From Ascidiaceihabitans sp. (lineage in GTDB: Bacteria > Pseudomonadota > Alphaproteobacteria > Rhodobacterales > Rhodobacteraceae): a stretch of DNA of 50,376 nucleotides. Each line of letters opens with the position of its first letter. Positions within the stretch are counted from its first letter, which is position 1. The notes beneath the pieces are model-generated. The model saw nothing but the letters and a program-made list of their open reading frames with translations, was not told the origin of the DNA and did not search any database. This document shows positions 16,652 to 24,930 of the stretch, one piece after another. Both the position numbers and the translations under genes were made by a program. The stretch is taken from assembly GCA_029251465.1 (NCBI GenBank), contig JAQXDI010000086.1:1-50376 (forward strand), written 5' to 3'.

Positions 16652-17944
16652 GTGTCCAACGGGAAAACGAATAAATCAACGATAAACCGCCGCTCGGCTT
16701 TGATCGGAATGGGGGCCAGTGTCGGCGCGATGGCCGCGTCTGGTAGTTTTGGTTTCGCCTCGGCGCAAAGCGTGGCACCCATCAAAATCGGTTTTCAAAA
16801 ACACGCAACTGGGATCGGCGCTGCCTATGGCCGCTGGTACGACACAACCACCCAAGCCGCGACAAAGCGGATCAACGACATGGGCGGCATCAACGGGCGC
16901 CCTGTTGAACTGGTCATCGAAGATGATGGCACCGACCCCAAACGCGGCGCCGAAGTGGTCGAGAAATTCGCGACGCAGCACAATTGTGACGTCGCCTTTG
17001 GCACGTTGTTCAGCCATGTGGTTTTCGGATCTGCCCCGCGCGCAGGTGAATTGAAGCTACCGTATTTTGTAGTCTCCGAAGGGCACCATGTCGCCAGCGG
17101 AAAACTGAACCGCTACACGCTGCAACCCGGCATCACAGATGTGAAAAGCCAGGTACAATCGATGGCGCCGTTTGTGGGTGACACGTTGGGCAAAAAGGTC
17201 ACGATGATCTATCCGGATTTCGCATTTGGCCATGATCACCGCGATTTCTTTTCCGACGCGATCGAGGCGCAAGGCGGCGAAGTTGTTGCCAAGATCGCCA
17301 TCCCACCGACCGAGACAACGTTCACCCGTTATTTCCCGTCGATCCCACGTGAAACCGAAGTTGTTTATCACGTCATGGTTGGCCCCGCAGTTCTGACATT
17401 TGTCAAAGAACTGGGCGAATTCTTTGGTCCAAGCCGGCCTGAAATCTTTGGCTTTATCGACAGCTTGGAGGCGGTAGACATCAACAGCCCGGGCCTAGAA
17501 TTCCTCGAAGGTACATATTTCTGGGAAGGCAATCCGCGCCATGCCCAAGCCGATCAAACCAGCCATGACAAAGCGTTCCGCGCAGCCGTTGGTGTCGATG
17601 ATCGCGGTGCGTCGCTCGCGGACAGCAAGGATGTGTCGACCTACGCACACATGTTTGGCTGCTGGGAAACGCTGAACATCATCAAGCGCGGGATGGAGGC
17701 GGCCGACTACCAAGGCCCGGCTGATCGTTCCCGATTGATCGAAGCTGTCGAGGCCATGACAGACATGCCCGCCTCGGATGATCATCCACAAGGTCCAAAA
17801 CGCTTTAACGGCAAGACGCACCAGACCTTTGGACAGCAGTACATTTCGCAAGTCAAAGACGGGAAACTTGTGTGCGTGCACACCGCGTCAATTGAAGACG
17901 GATTGTACGAAGACGAGGTGGATTACACCACGCAATCCTTCTGA
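16652..17944 (+). CDS. Branched-chain amino acid/amide-type ABC substrate-binding protein
   Basis: A 430-residue periplasmic binding protein of the Leu/Ile/Val-amide class (Peripla_BP_6). The GTG at 16652 is preferred because GGGAG lies 7 bases upstream. It begins with a probable Tat signal, NRRSALIGMGASVGAMAASGSFGFASAQS. The mature domain starts PIKIGFQKHATGIGAAYGRWY and contains INDMGGINGRPVELVIEDDGTDP, the family signature region. It heads a six-gene cluster with two permeases, two ATPases and an enamidase-like amidohydrolase, so its ligand is probably the compound that the amidohydrolase pathway consumes, possibly a nicotinate-like or lactam compound rather than an amino acid. Ligand identity is inferred from context only. 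Confidence 0.9.
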   Translation: MSNGKTNKSTINRRSALIGMGASVGAMAASGSFGFASAQSVAPIKIGFQKHATGIGAAYGRWYDTTTQAATKRINDMGGINGRPVELVIEDDGTDPKRGAEVVEKFATQHNCDVAFGTLFSHVVFGSAPRAGELKLPYFVVSEGHHVASGKLNRYTLQPGITDVKSQVQSMAPFVGDTLGKKVTMIYPDFAFGHDHRDFFSDAIEAQGGEVVAKIAIPPTETTFTRYFPSIPRETEVVYHVMVGPAVLTFVKELGEFFGPSRPEIFGFIDSLEAVDINSPGLEFLEGTYFWEGNPRHAQADQTSHDKAFRAAVGVDDRGASLADSKDVSTYAHMFGCWETLNIIKRGMEAADYQGPADRSRLIEAVEAMTDMPASDDHPQGPKRFNGKTHQTFGQQYISQVKDGKLVCVHTASIEDGLYEDEVDYTTQSF

Positions 17945-17973
17945 TTTCAACACGTTAGATAGGCGGACCAACC

Positions 17974-18900
17974 ATGGAATTTGGGCCTCACTTGATGCTC
18001 GCCTCCCTCGAGGGGGCGGTCATCGCGTCCATTCTTGCGCTCACTGCAATGGGCCTCAGCATCGTTTTTGGTGTGATGCGCGTGGTGAACGTGGCGCACG
18101 GCGAATTCTTTATGCTGGGCGCTGTCATCGCGTGGTGGGTCGCCTCGCACGTCGGTGGTCACGCGGCATTCGGGTTTCTAGCCGCGCTGATTATCGCGCC
18201 GCTGTTTGTCGGTGCAATGGCTGCTGGCGTGGACCGGTTGATCCTGAAACGCATCGAATATGATCCGGATCGCACGATCGTCGGGACCATCGGTGTGCTC
18301 TACATTATCCAGCAAACCACGCTCATGACCTTTGGTCCTGATGCGCGTCCGGTCGAGGCACCGTTCAACACGCGCCTTGCCTTGCCGTGGTTTGAATGGG
18401 GCGAAAACGGCTTTGCGATGTTCTGGCCTTGGGGTCTCAGCACGACCAGTTACAAGCTGTTTGTGATCGTGGCCGCCGCCGTTATTCTGCTCGCACTTTG
18501 GATGTTGATCACTCGCACAAAACTGGGATTGATCATGCGCGCGACACAACAAGACAGCGAAACGGCGCAGGCCTTTGGCGTGCCTGTTGGGCGTGTGTAC
18601 AGTTGGGTTTTCGGGTTGGGCGCAGGGCTGGCCGCGATTGGCGCCGTTCTGGTGGTACCGATCCAACAGGCGCACTATTTGATGGGTCATGATCCGTTGC
18701 TGCTGTCATTTATTGTCGTCATCATCGGTGGCCTGGGCAGCCTGCCAGGCACCGTGATCGCGGCGTTCCTGATCGGCATGAGCGACGGCATTATCTCGGT
18801 CTTTTTCTCGCCCACCTTGGCCAAAATTTTCGCAACATTGCTGGTGGCTATGGTGCTGGTTTTCAGACCTCAGGGACTGATGGGGAGGCGCGCGCCGTGA
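17974..18900 (+). CDS. Liv-type ABC transporter permease (LivH-like)
   Basis: A 308-residue inner-membrane permease with about eight hydrophobic spans. Family marks include ALTAMGLSIVFGVMRVVNVAHGEFFMLGA near the N-terminus, RATQQDSETAQAFGVPVGRVYSWVFGLGAGLAAIGAVL (the ATPase-contact loop) and SFIVVIIGGLGSLPGTVIAAFLIGM. It forms the channel with the LivM-like protein that follows, whose gene overlaps by 4 bp (GTGA). It starts 29 bp after the binding-protein gene. The order is the standard one for branched-chain-type importers, so function as an importer is secure while the substrate is not. Confidence 0.93.
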   Translation: MEFGPHLMLASLEGAVIASILALTAMGLSIVFGVMRVVNVAHGEFFMLGAVIAWWVASHVGGHAAFGFLAALIIAPLFVGAMAAGVDRLILKRIEYDPDRTIVGTIGVLYIIQQTTLMTFGPDARPVEAPFNTRLALPWFEWGENGFAMFWPWGLSTTSYKLFVIVAAAVILLALWMLITRTKLGLIMRATQQDSETAQAFGVPVGRVYSWVFGLGAGLAAIGAVLVVPIQQAHYLMGHDPLLLSFIVVIIGGLGSLPGTVIAAFLIGMSDGIISVFFSPTLAKIFATLLVAMVLVFRPQGLMGRRAP

Positions 18901-19841
18901 CCGCTTCACGCAAATCGATGGGCCTGCACTTGGGTGTTCTGGTCGTTTTGGCGGCGTTGTTTTTCATCCTACCGCCGTATCACACGGGCAACATGGCGCG
19001 GATCATGGTGCTGGCGATCTACGCGATGGGGTACAATTTTCTGTTTGGTTACACAGGGCTATTAAGCCTTGGACACGCGTTGTTTTTTGCCGCTGGCATG
19101 TACGGATTTGGCATGACGGTGACCCAGTTGGGCCTGCCTGTTCCTGTGGCATTTGCGTTCGGTATTTTGGCTGCGGCAGTGGTGTCTTTGGTCATCGGCT
19201 TGCTGGCGCTGCGCACGTCGGGGGTCGCGTTTATGATCGTGACGCTGATGTTCGCCCAAGCGGGATATCTGACGATCCTGTACTTTGGTGAATACACGCG
19301 CGGCGACGAAGGATTTGTGATCAAGCAGGCGCAACGGACCGTCGCAGGCATCGACCTGACCAGCGAAGCGGGGCGATACGGCGCGGCGTTTATACTGTTT
19401 GCGATTTGCTTTTTGCTGCTGGCGCGATTGGTGCAATCCCCCTTTGGGCGCACGCTGATTGCCATTCGCGAAAACGAAGAACGCACGCGGATGTTGGGCT
19501 ATGATGCCACCCGTTTGAAATTGCAGGCGATCGTGGTTTCAGGCGCTGTGTCTGGCATGGGCGGTGCGACGTATGCGTTGCTGTTCGGTTATGTGGGCGC
19601 GACGTTTGCAACTGTGCAGTATTCGATTTTTCCATTGTTGTGGGTGCTTTTGGGCGGGGCAGGGACCACAGTTGGCCCGCTGATTGGTGTGTTGTTCATG
19701 TTCTATTTGATCGACATTTCCAGCAGCTACACCGACGCGTACATGTTGATCGCCGGTGTGGTTTTGGTGCTGCTAACCATGTTCGCACCCCAAGGACTAG
19801 CCGGTGAACTGCGCAAACGGGTGATGCCATGGCTACCGTAA
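18897..19841 (+). CDS. Liv-type ABC transporter permease (LivM-like)
   Basis: A 314-residue permease starting at a GTG that overlaps the previous stop. YAMGYNFLFGYTGLLSLGHALFFAAGMYGFGM is the typical LivM N-terminal segment, and IRENEERTRMLGYDATRLKLQAIVVSGAVSGMGGATYALLFGYV is the ATPase-contact loop. About eight membrane spans are visible. It ends PQGLAGELRKRVMPWLP with the next gene starting 13 bases inside. It pairs with the LivH-like protein to form the membrane channel of this importer. Confidence 0.93.
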   Translation: MTASRKSMGLHLGVLVVLAALFFILPPYHTGNMARIMVLAIYAMGYNFLFGYTGLLSLGHALFFAAGMYGFGMTVTQLGLPVPVAFAFGILAAAVVSLVIGLLALRTSGVAFMIVTLMFAQAGYLTILYFGEYTRGDEGFVIKQAQRTVAGIDLTSEAGRYGAAFILFAICFLLLARLVQSPFGRTLIAIRENEERTRMLGYDATRLKLQAIVVSGAVSGMGGATYALLFGYVGATFATVQYSIFPLLWVLLGGAGTTVGPLIGVLFMFYLIDISSSYTDAYMLIAGVVLVLLTMFAPQGLAGELRKRVMPWLP

Positions 19842-20563
19842 ATATCCTCCACACGAGTGGATTAACCAAGACATATGCGGGTATCAAAGCCAACACTGAC
19901 GTCGATTTCGAATTGGCGCAGGGCAAAATCACCGCGCTTATTGGTCCCAATGGCGCTGGCAAATCGACCTTTGTCGGCATGGTGTCTGGCCGCATCGAAG
20001 CAACGCGAGGCCAGGTGTTTTTTGAAGGCAAAGACATCAGCAAACTGCCGGCGCACAAACGAATTCAGCTGGGGATTGCGTATACCTTTCAGATCACTTC
20101 GGTTTTTCCGGGGCTGACGTTGCACGAAAATGTGGCCCTTGCTGCCCGCCGTGCATTTCGCGGGGACGAGGCCGCCGTTGATGCCAAAGTGCGCACAGTT
20201 TTGACGCGTGTTGGTTTGGGCGAACGGGCAAATCAAATCGCCGGTGATCAAAGTTATGGGCATCAACGCCTGCTGGAAATCGCGATGGGTTTTGCACAAG
20301 ATCCCAAAGTGTTTATTCTGGACGAACCGACCCAAGGGTTGGCTGAATCCGAAGTGCAGGACTTTATCCAGTTGATGAAGTCGCTCGCGGGCGAGGTCAC
20401 GATCCTACTGATCGAACACAACATGACCGTGGTTATGGAAACGGCGGATCACATCACCGTGCTGGACCAAGGCATGGTTTTGGCCAATGGAACACCGTCC
20501 GAAATTCACGAAAACGCTGCGGTCCAAGCGGCCTATTTGGGGACAACAGATGCTGAAGATTGA
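19829..20563 (+). CDS. Liv-type ABC transporter ATPase (LivG-like)
   Basis: A 244-residue ATPase. Walker A GPNGAGKST is in LIGPNGAGKSTFVGMVSGRIEATRG, the Q-loop region is YTFQITSVFPGLTLHENVAL and Walker B is KVFILDEPTQGLAESEV. The signature is atypical: the usual LSGGQ reads DQSYGHQRLLEIAMGFAQDP, a form common in LivG proteins. The gene overlaps the upstream permease by 13 bp and the downstream LivF-like gene by 14 bp, showing tight coupling within the operon. Confidence 0.92.
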   Translation: MATVNILHTSGLTKTYAGIKANTDVDFELAQGKITALIGPNGAGKSTFVGMVSGRIEATRGQVFFEGKDISKLPAHKRIQLGIAYTFQITSVFPGLTLHENVALAARRAFRGDEAAVDAKVRTVLTRVGLGERANQIAGDQSYGHQRLLEIAMGFAQDPKVFILDEPTQGLAESEVQDFIQLMKSLAGEVTILLIEHNMTVVMETADHITVLDQGMVLANGTPSEIHENAAVQAAYLGTTDAED

Positions 20564-21245
20564 GCATATCGACGTCGCTTATGGCCAAGTGAAAACGCTG
20601 TTTGATGTGTCGTTGACGGTTGGTGCTGGCGAAATTCTGTGCTTGCTCGGGCGCAACGGTGCAGGCAAAACCACAACGCTGAAATCGATCATGGGTCAGC
20701 TGCCGTTGTCTGCGGGAAAGATTACTTTGGACGGCGAAACGCTGAGCGATTTGCCACCACATGAAATCCCGAAACGTGGTGTCGGGTACATCCCGCAAGG
20801 GCGTCGTTTGTTTCCTGAATTGTCCGTTTCCGAAAATATCGAGATCGGCCTGATGGCGCGCAAACAAGGCCGTGACACTCGCGAATGGGTGCTGGATTTA
20901 TTCCCTCGATTGCGTGAACGACTTAAGCAACAAGCAGGTACGCTGTCGGGTGGCGAGCAGCAAATGTTGGCCACCGCCCGCGCGCTTTGCTTGCGACCCA
21001 AAGTATTGATGCTGGACGAGCCTACAGAAGGTTTGCAACCATCAATGATCGTGCTGATCCGTGATGTCATCACCAAAATGCGTGCCGAAGGTATTGCGAT
21101 TATTCTCGTAGAACAACGGGTTGATGCGGTTCTATCGATTGCGGATCGCGTGGCATTTATTGAAAACGGCAAAAGCGTCGAAACCACAGATGCGGCTAGC
21201 CTGCGGGCTGACCCGGCCAAGCTAAAGCGCTATTTGGGCGTGTGA
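20550..21245 (+). CDS. Liv-type ABC transporter ATPase (LivF-like)
   Basis: A 231-residue ATPase. Walker A is LLGRNGAGKTTTLKSIMG, the LivF-type PPHEIPKRGVGYIPQGRRLFPELSVSENI segment follows, then the signature LSGGEQQMLATARAL and Walker B VLMLDEPTEGLQP. The ATG at 20550, with a GGGGAC upstream, is chosen over the longer open frame from 20487 because it gives a canonical N-terminus, MLKIEHIDVAYGQV. With the LivG-like protein it forms the ATPase heterodimer. The amidohydrolase gene starts 21 bp later, so enzyme and importer share a transcript. Confidence 0.93.
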   Translation: MLKIEHIDVAYGQVKTLFDVSLTVGAGEILCLLGRNGAGKTTTLKSIMGQLPLSAGKITLDGETLSDLPPHEIPKRGVGYIPQGRRLFPELSVSENIEIGLMARKQGRDTREWVLDLFPRLRERLKQQAGTLSGGEQQMLATARALCLRPKVLMLDEPTEGLQPSMIVLIRDVITKMRAEGIAIILVEQRVDAVLSIADRVAFIENGKSVETTDAASLRADPAKLKRYLGV

Positions 21246-21266
21246 AATTCATCAAAGGATGGGCAA

Positions 21267-22433
21267 ATGACAGATAAATTGGTGATCAGGAATATCGGGC
21301 AAATCCTGTCTGGCAAGATGGAAGAACCGATTTTTGACGGCGACTGTTTGATTGCGATTGATGGCAAGATCAGTGCGTGGGGCGCTGAAAAAGACATGGA
21401 TACCGAGGGCGCGACGACCGTGATCAATGCCCATGGCGTCACCCTCGCACCGGGTTTGATCGACAGCCACATTCATCCGGTCATTGGCGACTACACCCCG
21501 CGCCAACAGCAGTTGCACTGGATCGATTCCACCCTGCACGGCGGCGTCACGACATTGATTTCAGCAGGCGAAGTCCACATGCCGGGCCGTCCAAAAGACA
21601 TCATCGGCCTCAAGGCGATGGCGATCGCGGCGCAGCGTTGGTACGAAAATTTTCGCCCTTCGGGAATGAAGGTTCACGCCGGCGCGCCGGTGATCGAACA
21701 CGGCATGGTCGAGCAGGATTTCAAAGACCTCGCAGAGGCGGGCGTGACCCTGTTGGGTGAAGTTGGACTGGGCACCGTCAAGGACGGCAAAACCGCCAAA
21801 GAAATGGTCGGGTGGGCACGCAAATACGGCATTCAAAGCACGATCCACACAGGTGGCCCTTCGATCCCCGGTTCGGGTTTGATCGACGCGGACATGGTCA
21901 TGGAAACCGGCACCGACGTGATCGGTCACATCAACGGCGGCCACTCGGCGCTGCCAGATGACCAGATCATTTGCCTGTGCGAAGGGTGCAAAGCCGCGTT
22001 CGAAATTGTGCACAACGGGAACGAGCGCGCGGCCGTCCTGACCGTGAATACAGCCCGCGAATTGGGCAAAATGGACCAGATTATTCTGGGCACCGACGGG
22101 CCTGCGGGATCGGGGGTGCAGCCGTTAGGCATCTTGCGGATGATCGCGATGCTGTCGGCATTCGGAAACGTCCCTGCCGAGATCGCGTTTTGTTTTGGCA
22201 ACGGCAATACGTCGCGCCAACGCAAGCTGGACACCGGGCTGATCGAAGTCGGCAAATGCGCGGATTTTGTTCTGATGGATCAGGCGCAACATGCACCGGG
22301 CAAAACGATGCTGGAATCCGTGCAACTGGGCAATTTGCCGGGCGTCGGGATGACGGTGATCGACGGGGTTGTCTGTAGCGGACGCAGCCGCAACACGCCG
22401 CCGGCAAATCGACTGCCCGAAGTCGTTACGTGA
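21267..22433 (+). CDS. Enamidase-like cyclic amidohydrolase
   Basis: A 388-residue member of the amidohydrolase superfamily, most like enamidase of the Eubacterium barkeri nicotinate pathway. That enzyme opens 1,4,5,6-tetrahydro-6-oxonicotinate to 2-formylglutarate and ammonia with a two-metal centre. The metal HxH is at residues 68-70 (LIDSHIHPV). Later ligands are seen in GIQSTIHTGGPSIPG, TDVIGHINGGHSAL and the aspartate of ILGTDGPAGSGVQP. It is the last gene of the importer operon, and its 3' end overlaps the convergent MarR gene by 8 bp. The reductase and hydroxylase that would make its substrate are encoded on the opposite strand just beyond. The enzymatic call is by family and context; other cyclic amides remain possible. 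Confidence 0.82.
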   Translation: MTDKLVIRNIGQILSGKMEEPIFDGDCLIAIDGKISAWGAEKDMDTEGATTVINAHGVTLAPGLIDSHIHPVIGDYTPRQQQLHWIDSTLHGGVTTLISAGEVHMPGRPKDIIGLKAMAIAAQRWYENFRPSGMKVHAGAPVIEHGMVEQDFKDLAEAGVTLLGEVGLGTVKDGKTAKEMVGWARKYGIQSTIHTGGPSIPGSGLIDADMVMETGTDVIGHINGGHSALPDDQIICLCEGCKAAFEIVHNGNERAAVLTVNTARELGKMDQIILGTDGPAGSGVQPLGILRMIAMLSAFGNVPAEIAFCFGNGNTSRQRKLDTGLIEVGKCADFVLMDQAQHAPGKTMLESVQLGNLPGVGMTVIDGVVCSGRSRNTPPANRLPEVVT

Positions 22434-22860
22434 CCTTGCGCAACAGCTTGATCAGCGTCTGACGTTCGGCGTCAGTGAGCGGCTCTAACGTGTTGGCGGA
22501 AATCGCTTTGCCGATGCGGACCAGATCCGCGATCAGCGCCTCGCCTTTGTCTGTCAGCGAAATCATTGTGCGACGTTTGTCGCTTGGATCGGTTCCCGAT
22601 TGGGTCAACCCTTTGGCGCGCAGCCGATCGACAACACCCTTGATTGTCGCGACATCCATCGCAGCCAAACGCCCCAAATGGTTCTGGGAAACACGGCCCT
22701 TTTCTGACACGCGCAGCAGCGTCGTGAACTGCGTTGGCGTCAGGTTCTCAATTGCGTGGGCTTGGAAAATCGCGGCATGCCGTTGGCTGGCCAGCCGCAG
22801 CAAGTACCCGATTTGGTCGTCCAGTTTGTAGGAATTTTGCGCAGATACGGTGTCAGTCAT
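22426..22860 (-). CDS. MarR-family regulator, probable repressor of the heterocycle cluster
   Basis: About 144 residues. The winged helix is at residues 40-110: NLTPTQFTTLLRVSEKGRVSQNHLGRLAAMDVATIKGVVDRLRAKGLTQSGTDPSDKRRTMISLTDKGEALI. A GTG at 22893 is an alternative start; neither has a strong ribosome site. MarR proteins usually repress nearby catabolic genes and release DNA on binding an aromatic ligand. It lies 55 bp after the second DUF1185 gene on the same strand, so it is probably the last gene of the operon. Two palindromic sites in the promoter region of that operon (29959-29980 and 30052-30065) are the obvious candidates for its operators. Confidence 0.87.
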   Translation of the reverse strand: MTDTVSAQNSYKLDDQIGYLLRLASQRHAAIFQAHAIENLTPTQFTTLLRVSEKGRVSQNHLGRLAAMDVATIKGVVDRLRAKGLTQSGTDPSDKRRTMISLTDKGEALIADLVRIGKAISANTLEPLTDAERQTLIKLLRKVT

Positions 22861-22914
22861 GCAGTTGCATAGCCTGATGCCAACCGCATGCACAACCGTT
22901 AATGGCCGGTTTTC

Positions 22915-23499
22915 TTAACGTAAACCGTCTTTGCCTTCGGCGTCTTCGTGCTCTAATCCGCCGACGCGCGGCAAGGGGCGGCCGCTATCGGTGACTGCCA
23001 CCGCAACCATGATTTCGTTGGCGCGCGGCGCGTCATTCAGGCTGACTTCGATACCGTCGAAATGGCTGCGCACGTAGGCGGCATCCTTGTGCCCAAGTGG
23101 CACATCCAACACTTGCCCCGGTGATCCCATCTTTTTCGAGGACGGGACCAAAGCGGCCCCTTTTTCCACAGCAACACGCAAAGGCGCGCCGAGTTTAGGG
23201 TGGAGGATTGCGGCGGCATGTTCCAGCTCGCCGTTTTCGCCGACCATCGCGGATTTGCCGTAGCTTTCCGCTTGCTCCGGCGTGATCCCCAGCGCGCTGA
23301 CACATCTTTCGCCCAGCAGCGCGCCCAGTTCTGCACCGATGTCCATCAGCTGTGAAAGGTCCTCTTGGTAGACGCCAGCAAACGGGTTTTCGATTACCGC
23401 GACGGCTACAGCCTTGCGGGTCGCGGGTGAAATGTCGCGCCCGATTTCGCGGTGCGTTTCTTCGATGTTTACGGCAATTTTGCGGATGTTGGCGATCAT
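22915..23499 (-). CDS. DUF1185 (amino acid synthesis family) protein, second copy
   Basis: A 194-residue protein of the PF06684 family, annotated broadly as amino acid synthesis but without an established reaction. It shares with the neighbouring copy the blocks AVIENPFAGVY, ESYGKSAMVGENGELEHAA, ALVPSSKKMG, AAYVRSHFDGIEV and NDAPRANEIMVAVAV, and the same last five residues, KDGLR. It has no signal peptide or membrane span. Its start overlaps the first copy's stop by 4 bp. In this operon it follows the genes for ring hydroxylation and reduction, so a role in a later step, such as processing the ring-opened product, is plausible but not shown. The two copies may form a hetero-oligomer. Confidence 0.85.
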   Translation of the reverse strand: MIANIRKIAVNIEETHREIGRDISPATRKAVAVAVIENPFAGVYQEDLSQLMDIGAELGALLGERCVSALGITPEQAESYGKSAMVGENGELEHAAAILHPKLGAPLRVAVEKGAALVPSSKKMGSPGQVLDVPLGHKDAAYVRSHFDGIEVSLNDAPRANEIMVAVAVTDSGRPLPRVGGLEHEDAEGKDGLR

Positions 23500-24077
23500 C
23501 TGAGGCCATCCTTTCCTGTGATGTCTGCGGCGGCCAATCCGCCTGCGCGATTGTGGATGCGCGCGCCTGTGCTCATGACTAATGCCAGAGCGAGTTCGCC
23601 TGCGCGCGGGGCGTCGTTGGCCCCGACTTCCATCGAGTCAAAGTGGCTGCGCACGTAGGATGCGTTGATGTGCGTGATCGGAATGTCCAAGCGTCCGCCG
23701 ACACCCACGACCTTTTTCGAGGACGGTACAATCGCGTTTGCGTCGCCCAACAGTTCGCGCATCGCATACCCACCTGGGGCATGCCAGAGTGCGCCGTGTT
23801 CCAGTTCACCTGCGGCACCGATCATCGCGCCTTTGCCGTAGCCTTCGATGGCGTCAGCGCCGCCCAACAGGTCCAACAGTTTTTGCGCCATGGACAGGCC
23901 AAGCGGTTTGAGGTCTTCCATGAACCCTTGGATTTCGGGTTCATAGCGACCGGCAAACGGGTTTTCGATGATGGCCAGAACGGCGGCGCGGCGTTGCGGT
24001 ATGTCGGCGCGTGGGCCGCCTTCGTGATAGACCTCTTCGACCGAGGTCAGCAGTTTGCGTAGTTTGACGTCAGGCAT
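23496..24077 (-). CDS. DUF1185 (amino acid synthesis family) protein, first copy
   Basis: A 193-residue paralogue of the protein encoded immediately downstream. The ATG at 24077 is chosen because AAAGGA lies 9 bases before it; the open frame continues further upstream into the UPF0280 gene. Shared blocks are AIIENPFAGRYEP, EGYGKGAMIGAAGELEHGAL, AIVPSSKKVVG, ASYVRSHFDSMEV and NDAPRAGELALAL, plus the terminal KDGLR. The two copies differ widely between these blocks, so the duplication is old. It overlaps the UPF0280 gene by 8 bp at its 5' end. Function is unknown; context places it in the heterocycle pathway. Confidence 0.85.
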   Translation of the reverse strand: MPDVKLRKLLTSVEEVYHEGGPRADIPQRRAAVLAIIENPFAGRYEPEIQGFMEDLKPLGLSMAQKLLDLLGGADAIEGYGKGAMIGAAGELEHGALWHAPGGYAMRELLGDANAIVPSSKKVVGVGGRLDIPITHINASYVRSHFDSMEVGANDAPRAGELALALVMSTGARIHNRAGGLAAADITGKDGLR

Positions 24078-24930
24078 GTTCTGGGGTCCTTTGAAGGCGA
24101 AAGAGCTGGGATGTGCGTGTGGCGACGTTGGCCCCTTGCAGGAACAATGCAGCACCACAAATCAGGTGTTTGGCCCGAAAATTCTCTGCGGTTTTGAGCC
24201 CCGCTGCAAGGGCAGAATTCAGGTCGCTTTGCGCAAAGAGTTCGCAGTTGGTCACGACCAAACGGTCGCCTAGATCAGAGGTCTCGTCGATATCACAAGC
24301 AGGCATTCTGGTTACGTTCGGGTGATTTGGCAGATCGACGGCGTTCGCGAGCAAGGTTGCTGCGACGTCTGCGGCGGCGGCTGATTTGGCCAGAACCGTC
24401 ACGCTGTCGGCGATGCCCAAGGAATGACTGCGCCCATGCCGCCCGCTGGTTGCGATGCCACGAACGGGGTCGGTGTCTTTGATCTTGATGCGCCCCAGTG
24501 CCGAACCGTCATGCCCGGTCATCGCGGTGGTAAAATGCTGATCCGCCCCAAGGTGGATCGCGATATCGCCGCCGTTGTTGACGTAGGCGCGCGACAGTTC
24601 CGCGTGTGCGGTCATCGCCGTTAGGATCGTATCAGCCACGCCGCCAGCAACAGCCGCCATGCACGTCACAAACCGGTCCTGCGCAAACGGGCGTGCGGCG
24701 GCATCCATGCGTTTGGCGATCTGACCCTGAGGGTGGGCACTGTCGCGGGTTAAGGGGCGGCGCAGGTCTGAAATTTCGCCCATCAATTCTTGTAGCACGG
24801 TTTCGAAACGGGTCCGTGCTGCGCGAAAAGCCGCAGTGCGATCCCCGTCCGCACCGATGATTAGATCGATAGGTCCGTGCTGCAAATGCAGGCGCGTGCC
24901 ACAGGGCAAAATATGTGCTTGTGCGTCCAT
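24070..24930 (-). CDS. UPF0280 (ApbE-superfamily) protein, possible flavin transferase
   Basis: A 286-residue member of UPF0280, a family grouped with the ApbE superfamily (COG2122); ApbE proteins attach FMN covalently to Ser or Thr of target proteins. Recognisable blocks are MAAVAGGVADTILTAM, AYVNNGGDIAIHLG, GIATSGRHGRSHSLGIADSVTVLA and AAAADVAATLLANAVD, which follow the ApbE-like order. The ATG at 24930 is chosen because it overlaps the stop of the reductase gene as ATGA, so the two are translationally coupled. The E. barkeri 6-hydroxynicotinate reductase is reported to hold a covalent flavin. The inference is that this protein flavinylates the reductase next door; this has not been shown for UPF0280 to my knowledge. 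Confidence 0.82.
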   Translation of the reverse strand: MDAQAHILPCGTRLHLQHGPIDLIIGADGDRTAAFRAARTRFETVLQELMGEISDLRRPLTRDSAHPQGQIAKRMDAAARPFAQDRFVTCMAAVAGGVADTILTAMTAHAELSRAYVNNGGDIAIHLGADQHFTTAMTGHDGSALGRIKIKDTDPVRGIATSGRHGRSHSLGIADSVTVLAKSAAAADVAATLLANAVDLPNHPNVTRMPACDIDETSDLGDRLVVTNCELFAQSDLNSALAAGLKTAENFRAKHLICGAALFLQGANVATRTSQLFRLQRTPEHA

